This document shows, one piece after another, positions 13,947 to 18,419 of a DNA stretch of 18,706 nt. The notes below the pieces were generated by a model. The model ran no database searches and was not told the DNA's origin. It worked only from the letters and a program-made list of their open reading frames with translations. Each line of letters opens with the position of its first letter. Positions within the stretch are counted from its first letter, which is position 1. The DNA is from Saprospiraceae bacterium (GTDB lineage Bacteria; Bacteroidota; Bacteroidia; Chitinophagales; Saprospiraceae). Location of the stretch: positions 1-18,706 of the forward strand of contig JALVEF010000008.1 in assembly GCA_027031185.1 (NCBI GenBank), given 5' to 3'. The position numbers and the translations under genes are program-made.

Positions 13947-13962
13947 TTGCAATTGATTGCAA
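13947..13962 (+). promoter_or_regulatory. Dispersed inverted repeat, site 8 (perfect)
   Basis: TTGCAATTGATTGCAA begins two bases after the terL stop, in the non-coding region before promoter module 1. The pair with site 9 is the closest in the window (109 bases apart). Confidence 0.85.
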
Positions 13963-13990
13963 ATGTTCTGCCTACGTTGGGGCTTATATT

Positions 13991-14008
13991 AAAATATAAT
14001 TATATTTT
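13991..14008. repeat. AT-only perfect palindrome
   Basis: AAAATATAATTATATTTT is an 18-base perfect palindrome. The stem is all A-T, so it would be a weak terminator; it could be a DNA-unwinding or protein-binding element. Confidence 0.6.
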
Positions 14009-14026
14009 TACATTTTAATGTACGTT

Positions 14027-14045
14027 AGGATAGTTTTGTGCCAAT
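14027..14045 (+). repeat. AGGATAG-N3-TGTGCCAAT element, copy 1
   Basis: AGGATAG, three bases, TGTGCCAAT. The same layout recurs at 14698-14716; the TGTGCC core also occurs at 14608-14613, 14666-14671 and 15527-15532, always upstream of a module promoter. Confidence 0.6.
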
Positions 14046-14055
14046 TAAATACTGG

Positions 14056-14071
14056 CTGCAATTGATTGCAA
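14056..14071 (+). promoter_or_regulatory. Dispersed inverted repeat, site 9
   Basis: CTGCAATTGATTGCAA ends 12 bases before the -35 box at 14084, so a protein bound here would sit next to polymerase. This position is more typical of an activator or a looping site than of direct promoter blocking. Confidence 0.85.
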
Positions 14072-14083
14072 ATGCGAAATAAT

Positions 14084-14111
14084 TTGACAAATTAGGGGTG
14101 GGTGCTATACT
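14084..14111 (+). promoter_or_regulatory. Promoter of module 1
   Basis: TTGACA (14084-14089), 16-base spacer beginning AATTAGG, TATACT (14106-14111), then TAAACCATCACC. Nearly the same layout occurs at 14744 and 15583. Start of transcription expected near 14118. Confidence 0.85.
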
Positions 14112-14154
14112 TAAACCATCACCAAAATCATCGAGAGATTCAAGGAGGTGGAGC

Positions 14155-14370
14155 ATGGGTAATATGGCATATTTGCTGAACCAAGCAAGAAGCGGACGAC
14201 CGGATCTGGCGGCCATGAATCTTGGGGTTATGGGCTACTCCCCGATGGCCATGCATGTCTTTGCGCGGTACTCACATCACGCGGGGTGGAAGTACAGCGA
14301 GGCAGAGCTTGCCACCTATTACATGGCTGGCAAGCAGGAGGCGGCGGAGGAGGGGGAGGATGACTACTAG
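14155..14370 (+). CDS. Small hypothetical protein, first gene of promoter module 1
   Basis: The protein has 71 residues (MGNMAYLLNQARSGRPDLAA). ATG 14155 follows a perfect AAGGAGG at 14142-14148. It is the first gene after the promoter at 14084, with a G-poor leader of about 35 bases. The sequence is helical and Ala/Met/Tyr-rich with an acidic tail (EAAEEGEDDY). No family recognised. The purine-rich end doubles as the ribosome site of the next gene. Confidence 0.7.
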   Translation: MGNMAYLLNQARSGRPDLAAMNLGVMGYSPMAMHVFARYSHHAGWKYSEAELATYYMAGKQEAAEEGEDDY

Positions 14371-14545
14371 TAGGAGATTGCCAGAGTATCCGCTGGCGGA
14401 TGTGTATGATGGTGAGGATTATCGCTGCCCGCTGTGTAATTCTGTCGCTGTATTGTTGAGGGATGGGACGTTGAAATGCACGAACTCGTATGATTGCGGG
14501 TTGTGGTTTGCGGTAAGAAAAAACAAGAAAGAAGAACAAGACTAG
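14360..14545 (+). CDS. Small zinc-ribbon protein
   Basis: The protein has 61 residues from ATG 14360, inside the end of the preceding gene and after an extended GGAGGAGGGGGAGG run. It contains YRCPLCNS and KCTNSYDCGLWF, giving C-x2-C and C-x5-C pairs about 16 residues apart, a zinc-ribbon arrangement. The tail is basic then acidic (RKNKKEEQD). Short zinc ribbons in phages often bind nucleic acid or RNA polymerase; the partner is unknown here. A hairpin terminator follows. Confidence 0.7.
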   Translation: MTTSRRLPEYPLADVYDGEDYRCPLCNSVAVLLRDGTLKCTNSYDCGLWFAVRKNKKEEQD

Positions 14546-14577
14546 GGTATGGATACCCAATTTGCGTTGGGGTTTTT
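14545..14577 (+). terminator. Terminator of module 1, with two competing hairpins
   Basis: CCCAA (14556-14560) pairs with TTGGG (14567-14571) and is followed by GTTTTT. The preceding GGGTA (14545-14549) can pair with TACCC (14554-14558), which would use up the 5' arm of the terminator. The two structures exclude each other. Confidence 0.55.
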
Positions 14578-14588
14578 CGTAGAATTTA

Positions 14589-14613
14589 ACATAATCTCGG
14601 CATGGTCTGTGCC
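14589..14613 (+). repeat. 25-base direct repeat, copy 1
   Basis: It begins ACATAATCTCGGCA and ends TCTGTGCC. The second copy at 14647 matches in 20 of 25 positions. Both are in the non-coding region before module 2. Confidence 0.65.
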
Positions 14614-14646
14614 AATATATCCAGTTTGAAAGTCCGCCGCTATTTT

Positions 14647-14671
14647 ACATAATCCCGTCACGATTTGTGCC
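14647..14671 (+). repeat. 25-base direct repeat, copy 2
   Basis: It begins ACATAATCCCGTCA and ends TTTGTGCC, 58 bases after copy 1. Confidence 0.65.
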
Positions 14672-14697
14672 GCCTGTGCAGAGAGATGAAGGGCGAT

Positions 14698-14716
14698 AGG
14701 ATAGATCTGTGCCAAT
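14698..14716 (+). repeat. AGGATAG-N3-TGTGCCAAT element, copy 2
   Basis: AGGATAG, ATC, TGTGCCAAT, the same layout as at 14027-14045, here 28 bases before the -35 box of module 2. Confidence 0.6.
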
Positions 14717-14723
14717 AATAAGA

Positions 14724-14756
14724 ACGAAAAATACCGAAAACATTTGACAAATTAGG
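14724..14756 (+). repeat. 33-base promoter-containing repeat, copy 1
   Basis: It begins ACGAAAAATACCGAAAA and continues through the -35 box TTGACA to AATTAGG. It is identical at 32 of 33 positions to 15563-15595. The A-rich part upstream of -35 could act as an UP element. Confidence 0.8.
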
Positions 14757-14771
14757 CCCATACTCTATACT
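14744..14771 (+). promoter_or_regulatory. Promoter of module 2
   Basis: TTGACA (14744-14749), 16-base spacer, TATACT (14766-14771), then TATACCATCACC. Start of transcription expected near 14778. Confidence 0.88.
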
Positions 14772-14782
14772 TATACCATCAC

Positions 14783-14814
14783 CAATCAACCAATCAACCA
14801 ATCAACCAATCAAT
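14783..14814 (+). repeat. Tandem CAATCAAC repeat in the module 2 leader
   Basis: Four 8-base units (CAATCAAC three times, then CAATCAAT) fill the leader up to AAGGAGG. There is no G, so the RNA leader should be unstructured and leave the ribosome site open. Confidence 0.8.
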
Positions 14815-14828
14815 CAAGGAGGTAGGTG

Positions 14829-15008
14829 ATGGTAGATAGAGATAGCTTCCTCACAAAATGGGAGGAAAAAGAAACCAAGGAAATCAAGGAGGAGATACAA
14901 CTTTTGGAAGCCAGATTGGAACGGTACGCTAGGGGTTGCCTCCCAACTCAAGCAACCGAGGAGCAGTTGGATCTCCTGTATACAATTTTAGATTGGAGGG
15001 GGGAGTAA
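14829..15008 (+). CDS. Small coiled-coil protein, first gene of promoter module 2
   Basis: The protein has 59 residues (MVDRDSFLTKWEEKETKEIK). ATG 14829 lies 6 bases after AAGGAGG; the adjoining GTG 14826 is too close. Residues about 10-40 are strongly helical with alternating Glu/Lys and could form a coiled coil (EIQLLEARLERYARG). Its last codons are part of the 5' arm of a strong terminator (14995-15022). No family recognised. Confidence 0.65.
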   Translation: MVDRDSFLTKWEEKETKEIKEEIQLLEARLERYARGCLPTQATEEQLDLLYTILDWRGE

Positions 15009-15022
15009 CCCCCTCCTTTTTT
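14995..15022 (+). terminator. Terminator overlapping the end of the 14829 gene
   Basis: GGAGGGGG (14995-15002), six-base loop holding the TAA stop, CCCCCTCC (15009-15016), then six T. A textbook intrinsic terminator whose 5' arm is coding, so terminating ribosomes may cover it and allow read-through. Confidence 0.88.
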
Positions 15023-15049
15023 ATGGTAGCAACCAGAAGGAGGAAGCCT

Positions 15050-15253
15050 ATGAAGCAATTTATCATCCTCATGGGGGATGATGTTAATTGGCTGGGGGTG
15101 GTGTCGGAGGTACGACTAATCCCCGGCGTAGAGGAAGCGTATGCGGTATCCAACGCTCTTCATATAACCTTGGAGGATGGTGTTGATGAGGAAGTAATGG
15201 TGCCCCTCATCGAATCTCTCCAAGAAATCCACAAGCTCGGCCCCCGCAGTTAG
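15050..15253 (+). CDS. Small hypothetical protein
   Basis: The protein has 67 residues (MKQFIILMGDDVNWLGVVSE). ATG 15050 follows GAAGGAGG; no earlier start has a ribosome site. The pattern of strand, helix and strand (KQFIILMGDD, GVEEAYAVSNALHITLED) suggests a small alpha/beta fold. The final codons overlap the 5' arm of a terminator (15239-15264), with the TAG in its loop. It is separated from the upstream gene by another terminator but has no promoter of its own that I can see, so it depends on read-through. No family recognised. Confidence 0.65.
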   Translation: MKQFIILMGDDVNWLGVVSEVRLIPGVEEAYAVSNALHITLEDGVDEEVMVPLIESLQEIHKLGPRS

Positions 15254-15264
15254 GGGGCCTTTTT
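15239..15264 (+). terminator. Terminator overlapping the end of the 15050 gene
   Basis: GGCCCCC (15239-15245), seven-base loop with the TAG stop, GGGGGCC (15253-15259), then TTTTT. Same design as the terminator at 14995, with unrelated stem sequence. Confidence 0.87.
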
Positions 15265-15283
15265 CCAATCAAGGAGGTAGAAA

Positions 15284-15478
15284 ATGGCGAAATACAATGT
15301 GACAGTGAAGCTGGTTGGTGAGGACGGCAATGCCTTTGCCATTCTCGGCAAGGTCAAGCGGGCGCTCCGCGAAGCCGGTGCCTCGGCAGAGGAAATCCAG
15401 CAGTTCATGGATGAGGCTACTAGCGGGGACTACAATCACCTGCTCCAGACAGCGATGGAGTGGGTGGGGGTAGAGTAG
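15284..15478 (+). CDS. Conserved small phage protein (copy A of paralogue pair)
   Basis: The protein has 64 residues (MAKYNVTVKLVGEDGNAFAI), with ATG 15284 after AAGGAGG. The sequence VKLVGEDGNAFAILGKV, then an EATSGDYNHLL segment near the end, resembles a widespread family of short phage proteins known to me only as hypothetical. It is clearly related to the gene at 15856: shared positions include N-x-TV-x-L, AIL-x-x-V, SGD and the W-V-x-V-E end. Codons here are noticeably more GC-rich than in that copy, which argues against a very recent duplication. A terminator follows at 15485. Confidence 0.75.
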   Translation: MAKYNVTVKLVGEDGNAFAILGKVKRALREAGASAEEIQQFMDEATSGDYNHLLQTAMEWVGVE

Positions 15479-15484
15479 CAGCAG

Positions 15485-15510
15485 CGGGCCAAGGAAGGCC
15501 CGTTTATTTT
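15485..15510 (+). terminator. Terminator after the 15284 gene
   Basis: CGGGCC (15485-15490), AAGGAA loop, GGCCCG (15497-15502), then TTTATTTT. It closes module 2 just before the module 3 promoter region. Confidence 0.83.
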
Positions 15511-15562
15511 GTCCTAGACAAGAACTGTGCCATTTATTTGATTGCATTAGGTGCGAAACTTT

Positions 15563-15595
15563 ACGAAAAATACCGAAAATATTTGACAAATTAGG
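15563..15595 (+). repeat. 33-base promoter-containing repeat, copy 2
   Basis: It differs from 14724-14756 at one base (T15580 for C14741) and contains the -35 box of module 3. Confidence 0.8.
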
Positions 15596-15610
15596 CTAAT
15601 ATCCTATACT
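15583..15610 (+). promoter_or_regulatory. Promoter of module 3
   Basis: TTGACA (15583-15588), 16-base spacer, TATACT (15605-15610), then TACACCATCA and an A/C-rich leader. Start of transcription expected near 15617. Confidence 0.88.
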
Positions 15611-15653
15611 TACACCATCAAAACCAAACACCAACAAATCAAGGAGGTCGGTG

Positions 15654-15854
15654 ATGCAGAAACAAGAAGCGATAGAAGCAGCATTCAAAGCAGGTTATTT
15701 GGATGCGAAGGAAGGCCGGGAAAATAAGGCTTTCAAGAGCCCCAGAGTAAAGGAACTGGCAGACCAAATCTCCTATTCGGAGATGCAGGGTATGGTGCAA
15801 GACTTTGTGCGGGCCTACAAAGAAGGTTACGCGGAATACAAGGAGGCAAAGTAA
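15654..15854 (+). CDS. Small hypothetical protein, first gene of promoter module 3
   Basis: The protein has 66 residues (MQKQEAIEAAFKAGYLDAKE). ATG 15654 is 6 bases after AAGGAGG; GTG 15651 adjoins it. There is a weak internal repeat: AFKAGYLDAKEG near the start and AYKEGYAEYKEA at the end, both amphipathic helices. The protein is highly charged and soluble. It follows the promoter at 15583. No family recognised. Confidence 0.65.
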   Translation: MQKQEAIEAAFKAGYLDAKEGRENKAFKSPRVKELADQISYSEMQGMVQDFVRAYKEGYAEYKEAK

Positions 15855-15855
15855 A

Positions 15856-16062
15856 ATGGTAGAACCCATCTATGACAACATCACTGTAAACCTCTCGGAC
15901 GTGAAGGATGACCCAATAGCCATTCTGCGAAGGGTAAGGAATATGTTGGAGTACGAAGGTTTGGATAGAAAACGACAACTTGAGTATTTGGAGAACGCCA
16001 TCAGTGGTGACTTGGTGACTCTCATGGAAGTCACTAAAGCATGGGTAACGGTGGAAGAATAA
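15856..16062 (+). CDS. Conserved small phage protein (copy B of paralogue pair)
   Basis: The protein has 68 residues (MVEPIYDNITVNLSDVKDDP), starting one base after the preceding stop with AGGAGG at 15841-15846. It aligns along its length with the gene at 15284: NITVNL with NVTVKL, PIAILRRVRNML with AFAILGKVKRAL, AISGDLVTLMEVTKAWVTVEE with ATSGDYNHLLQTAMEWVGVE. The hydrophobic frame is kept while surface residues differ. Function unknown; retaining two diverged copies in one region suggests distinct roles or targets. Confidence 0.72.
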   Translation: MVEPIYDNITVNLSDVKDDPIAILRRVRNMLEYEGLDRKRQLEYLENAISGDLVTLMEVTKAWVTVEE

Positions 16063-16072
16063 CCCCTCAACA

Positions 16073-16092
16073 GGCCAAGGACGGCCATTTTT
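16073..16092 (+). terminator. Weak terminator-like hairpin after the 15856 gene
   Basis: GGCC, AAGGAC loop, GGCC, A and five T. The loop and core resemble the 15485 terminator, but the stem is only 4 pairs, so it may be a decayed copy. Confidence 0.35.
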
Positions 16093-16105
16093 ACAGGAGC
16101 GAGCC

Positions 16106-16375
16106 ATGAAATTGAGAGACCTGAAAGAACTGGTACACAAAGCAGATGAGCGTGGGGTGCCGGACGACGAAGACATTCTGTTTGTCCTTGGCAGACTGGA
16201 GAACAACATGCGCCTGCAACTGTCGCAGGTGGTGGAGACTGAAAGCTACTACCCGGAGTTGGGGGAATCGCATAAGGTTTTGTGCTTTCGACTGGATGTG
16301 GACATGGAGGCGTTTCTGAAGGCTATGGAGTTTCTGATGGCGATGAAGGAGAAAGAGAATGCTACTGAACAGTGA
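16106..16375 (+). CDS. Small hypothetical protein
   Basis: The protein has 89 residues (MKLRDLKELVHKADERGVPD). ATG 16106 follows CAGGAGC. Two helices flank a more polar middle with ETESYYPELGESHK, and the end is Met-rich helix (KAMEFLMAMKEKEN). No recognised motif. The end overlaps the next start by 17 bases. Confidence 0.65.
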   Translation: MKLRDLKELVHKADERGVPDDEDILFVLGRLENNMRLQLSQVVETESYYPELGESHKVLCFRLDVDMEAFLKAMEFLMAMKEKENATEQ

Positions 16376-16607
16376 TGTATTCAAGAGTGCAGTGACGTAT
16401 CAGCAGTTCAAGGAAGAAGCGTCGGAGTTTTTCAAGCTGGTGAATACCGGCACGGTGTCGCTGGAAGGCATGGAGGCGGGGATCAAGACTCTGATGCTGA
16501 TGTACGTATCTCTGGAAGGTACGGAGATCGAGGAGCATCAAGCAAGACTGGCAATCCAGCTTGCTATCAAGCGTTGCAATCAATTGCAAGGAGGGTTGAC
16601 GCAATAA
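16359..16607 (+). CDS. Small helical hypothetical protein
   Basis: The protein has 82 residues (MLLNSDVFKSAVTYQQFKEE), ATG 16359 after AAGGAG, mostly helix. Its last codons (RCNQLQGG) contain a perfect copy of the dispersed inverted repeat at 16574-16589, and the stop lies between that site and the -35 box of the next promoter. No family recognised. Confidence 0.6.
   Translation: MLLNSDVFKSAVTYQQFKEEASEFFKLVNTGTVSLEGMEAGIKTLMLMYVSLEGTEIEEHQARLAIQLAIKRCNQLQGGLTQ
16574..16589 (-). promoter_or_regulatory. Dispersed inverted repeat, site 10 (perfect)
   Basis: TTGCAATCAATTGCAA lies in the last codons of the preceding gene (third codon phase) and 19 bases upstream of the -35 box of the helix-turn-helix gene promoter. 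Confidence 0.85.
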
Positions 16608-16608
16608 T

Positions 16609-16637
16609 TTGACAAATGGGTAGCAGAGTGCTACATT
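16609..16637 (+). promoter_or_regulatory. Promoter of the helix-turn-helix gene
   Basis: TTGACA (16609-16614), 17-base spacer, TACATT (16632-16637), with a G-poor leader leading to AAGGAGG. The -10 is weaker than in the three modules, and the -35 is again preceded by AAT and followed by AAT. Confidence 0.65.
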
Positions 16638-16667
16638 CAAAACTCTTAATCAATCAAGGAGGCAGTG

Positions 16668-16934
16668 ATGAAAGCAGCATTGAAAATCCCGGCAAATGAG
16701 CAACTGGCAGTGTTCGAGGAACTGAAAGACCTGCTGTTCGATTATGAGGTGCGGTCAGTATCAGAACTGTCGGGGGTGTCGAAGGCGACTATCTACAACT
16801 GGCTGGAAGGCAAGACCCGCAAGCCGAGGCTGGATACGATCCTCAAGGTTGCAGAGGCGCTGGGGTATACGCTGACTCTGCATCGTGTGGGCAAGGCGAA
16901 GACCAAGCCGAAGCACATCAAGCTGGTGAAGTAA
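16668..16934 (+). CDS. XRE-type helix-turn-helix DNA-binding protein
   Basis: The protein has 88 residues. ATG 16668 is 5 bases after AGGAGG; GTG 16665 is too close. After an N-terminal helix (EQLAVFEELKDLLF, 11-24), residues 29-48 form a clear helix-turn-helix (RSVSELSGVSKATIYNWLEG) followed by the helices typical of the Cro/C1 fold (RLDTILKVAEALGYTLTL, 54-71). The tail is basic (HRVGKAKTKPKHIKLVK) and may touch the DNA backbone. Such proteins bind inverted repeats as dimers. The gene has its own promoter (16609), with a perfect TGCAA-N4-TTGCA site 19 bases upstream of its -35, which makes it my first candidate to read that motif. There is no protease or C-terminal repressor domain, so this is not a classical LexA-like repressor. 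Confidence 0.82.
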   Translation: MKAALKIPANEQLAVFEELKDLLFDYEVRSVSELSGVSKATIYNWLEGKTRKPRLDTILKVAEALGYTLTLHRVGKAKTKPKHIKLVK

Positions 16935-16935
16935 G

Positions 16936-17223
16936 ATGGATGGCCCGCTTCTAAAGATAACAAGGATGTTGCATGAGAAAGTAAGGCAACAAGGAACGGA
17001 GACCGTAGGTAGTGTAGTTGATGTATGTGTGCCGAAGGATCAAGCGAAGGGGTTAGAAAAAGATTTAGCAGATCTTATAGAGTTGCAGGTTTTTGAGGCG
17101 AAACTGAGAGTGCCATCAGGCATGACAGGGTTGGAAAAGTTGGCCATAAGTGTGTTGGTTGCGGTGTATGATATAGATCTCAAGGAGGTGTTGGGTGATG
17201 ACGTACCACAAACTGATGATTAA
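16936..17223 (+). CDS. Small hypothetical protein
   Basis: The protein has 95 residues (MDGPLLKITRMLHEKVRQQG). The start is one base after the stop of the helix-turn-helix gene with no strong ribosome site, so coupled translation is likely. The middle has FEAKLRVPSGMTGLEKLAIS and a hydrophobic strand VLVAVYDIDL. No family recognised. The ribosome site of the next gene lies inside its end. Confidence 0.6.
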   Translation: MDGPLLKITRMLHEKVRQQGTETVGSVVDVCVPKDQAKGLEKDLADLIELQVFEAKLRVPSGMTGLEKLAISVLVAVYDIDLKEVLGDDVPQTDD

Positions 17224-17488
17224 GCTCCATGAGCTTGTTAGTAGTGGTGTAGAACCAGCAGCCGCATGGATGCAGATAGTACCGAATGGTGGGGAAGAAG
17301 CAGCTTTGAAGATGAAGGAATGGATTGAGAAAAGCTGTGCGCTGGTTATGTCGGTGAAAGGGTATTACTTCGTGCCTCGTGGTGTAGGCGTAGCCACGAC
17401 TAATGTAGAGGCGTGGAGGAAGATTTATCGGTTCTTCTTCGTGCCGAAGCCCGTGTATCAATATCAAGGAGGCTGTTATGCAGGATGA
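17195..17488 (+). CDS. Small hypothetical protein
   Basis: The protein has 96-97 residues. GTG 17195 is 6 bases from AAGGAGG, and the next codon ATG 17198 is 9 bases away; either could start it. There is a helical N-terminal half with AAAWMQIVPNGGEEAALKMK, then a strand-rich aromatic end (GYYFVPRGVGVATTN, YRFFFVPKPVYQYQGG). No family recognised. Confidence 0.6.
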   Translation: MMTYHKLMIKLHELVSSGVEPAAAWMQIVPNGGEEAALKMKEWIEKSCALVMSVKGYYFVPRGVGVATTNVEAWRKIYRFFFVPKPVYQYQGGCYAG

Positions 17489-17963
17489 CATGATTCCGTT
17501 GGACCCTGAAAAGGGGCTTGACCCGCACCTGACGTATTGCCCTCGGTGCGGAGGGGAAGCCAATGAGTTGACCATTGGTGCGGTGCGAAAGGCCAAGTTG
17601 CCGAATGGTCAGTGGGTGTACGCAAGCAGAAACCGGCTACATGAAGTTCGCAAGGAGCTTGAAAAGCAGTATGGGTATCTGAACCTGAAGTGGGAGCCAC
17701 TTGATGAGTATGAGAAGGTTCCTGCATCTGATGTATGCGACAAGTGCAAGGAGGAGTTGGCTACCTTTGATGATGTAATCAAGAGTGGCGGGGTGTATTT
17801 CAAGTGCAAGGAGTGCGGGGCGACTGGGGTAATCAAGTACAACGATGGAACCAAGGAGTTTTGTGATGCTGTACGTAAGACAGCAGGGGTTCCGTTTGGC
17901 AGGCCGGTTGGGGTAGAGTTGGAAAAATGTGAAGAGCACGGTGGAAAAGCAGGTAATGAATGA
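17478..17963 (+). CDS. Multi-zinc-ribbon phage protein
   Basis: The protein has 161 residues (MQDDMIPLDPEKGLDPHLTY); ATG 17478 follows AAGGAGG. It has metal-binding pairs at CPRCGG (21-26), CDKCKE and CKECGATG, plus a final C-x2-H, enough for about two zinc ribbons. The opening CPRCGGEANELTIGA pattern is common in uncharacterised phage proteins. The region between the first and second Cys pairs (about 35-85) contains a mixed charged helix. Possible roles are nucleic acid or protein binding; the function is unknown. Confidence 0.72.
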   Translation: MQDDMIPLDPEKGLDPHLTYCPRCGGEANELTIGAVRKAKLPNGQWVYASRNRLHEVRKELEKQYGYLNLKWEPLDEYEKVPASDVCDKCKEELATFDDVIKSGGVYFKCKECGATGVIKYNDGTKEFCDAVRKTAGVPFGRPVGVELEKCEEHGGKAGNE

Positions 17964-18156
17964 AGAAATATGTGCAAGATGCCTGAGTTCTGTATCGGAA
18001 TTGTATGAATCGCCGTGTGGGTATGATCCAAGAGAAGCACAGAATGCAATAGGGCAGTTTCATTGTCCTGCATGTGGGACTATGGTTATGGCAGGGATGC
18101 CGCATTTGCGTATATGCAAGAAATGTATGGATGAACTGAAAGAAAGGGAGGAATGA
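17956..18156 (+). CDS. Small Cys-rich zinc-finger-like protein
   Basis: The protein has 66 residues from ATG 17956 (MNEEICARCLSSVSELYESP); an in-frame GTG 17929 would add 9 residues. Three C-x2-C pairs are visible: CARC (6-9), CPAC and CKKC, plus Cys in ESPCGYD, giving one or two zinc sites. It overlaps the preceding zinc-ribbon gene by 8 bases. The function is unknown; the adjacency of two zinc proteins may indicate a joint role. Confidence 0.65.
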   Translation: MNEEICARCLSSVSELYESPCGYDPREAQNAIGQFHCPACGTMVMAGMPHLRICKKCMDELKEREE

Positions 18157-18158
18157 GT

Positions 18159-18419
18159 ATGGGCTATTTCAAAGGAGCAGCTTTTTCGTTTGTTTTGGGG
18201 TGGGTGTTTGCTGTAGTGCTTTTGGTTATAGCAAAAGATCCTGAGATTGGTTACATGACAAACGTGTTTAAGGTGTTTGTGTTGGGTGCTTTTGGGGCCT
18301 TTGGTCTTTCGTTGTTACTGCTAGTAATAGGTAGTGTGCAGAGGTACAGGGAAGAAAAGCTGTGGGCGAGGATTCGTAAAGAATTAGAAGAGCATTATGA
18401 GGAAGAGATATTGCCATGA
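18159..18419 (+). CDS. Small two-helix membrane protein
   Basis: The protein has 86 residues. ATG 18159 is 7-8 bases after GGGAGG; ATG 18153 overlaps the preceding stop (ATGA) and is also possible. Hydrophobic helices lie at about 5-25 (GAAFSFVLGWVFAVVLLVIA) and 37-59, with a charged helical tail rich in Arg and Glu (RYREEKLWARIRKELEEHYE). Phage membrane proteins of this size include holins and superinfection exclusion proteins, but nothing here discriminates. Confidence 0.65.
   Translation: MGYFKGAAFSFVLGWVFAVVLLVIAKDPEIGYMTNVFKVFVLGAFGAFGLSLLLLVIGSVQRYREEKLWARIRKELEEHYEEEILP

Larger units (their letters stand above)
13946..14154 (+). promoter_or_regulatory. Regulatory region between terL and promoter module 1
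   Basis: This 209-base non-coding region contains inverted-repeat sites 8 and 9, an 18-base AT-only palindrome (13991-14008), one TGTGCCAAT element (14037-14045), the promoter at 14084 and a G-poor leader with AAGGAGG. I see no conventional GC-rich terminator after terL. Confidence 0.7.
14578..14743 (+). promoter_or_regulatory. Non-coding region upstream of module 2
   Basis: The gap between genes is 283 bases (14546-14828). It holds a terminator, the two 25-base repeats, one AGGATAG/TGTGCCAAT element, the A-rich promoter upstream part, the promoter and the tandem-repeat leader. I find no convincing frame on either strand. Confidence 0.6.

Noticed and set aside
14336..14360. G-rich run as a G-quadruplex control element
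   Set aside because: The run is explained by an acidic, Gly/Glu-coding gene end doubling as a Shine-Dalgarno site; runs of GGG are too few for a confident quadruplex.
14600..14615. Sigma-54-like promoter on the minus strand (TGGCAC-N5-ATGC)
   Set aside because: The sibling TGTGCC elements do not keep the -12 part and no gene lies on that strand.
15532..15547. Possible twelfth copy of the inverted repeat (ATTTATTTGATTGCAT)
   Set aside because: Only the right arm is kept; the left TGCAA is missing, 11 of 16 matches. It could be a half site but falls below the rule used for the other eleven.
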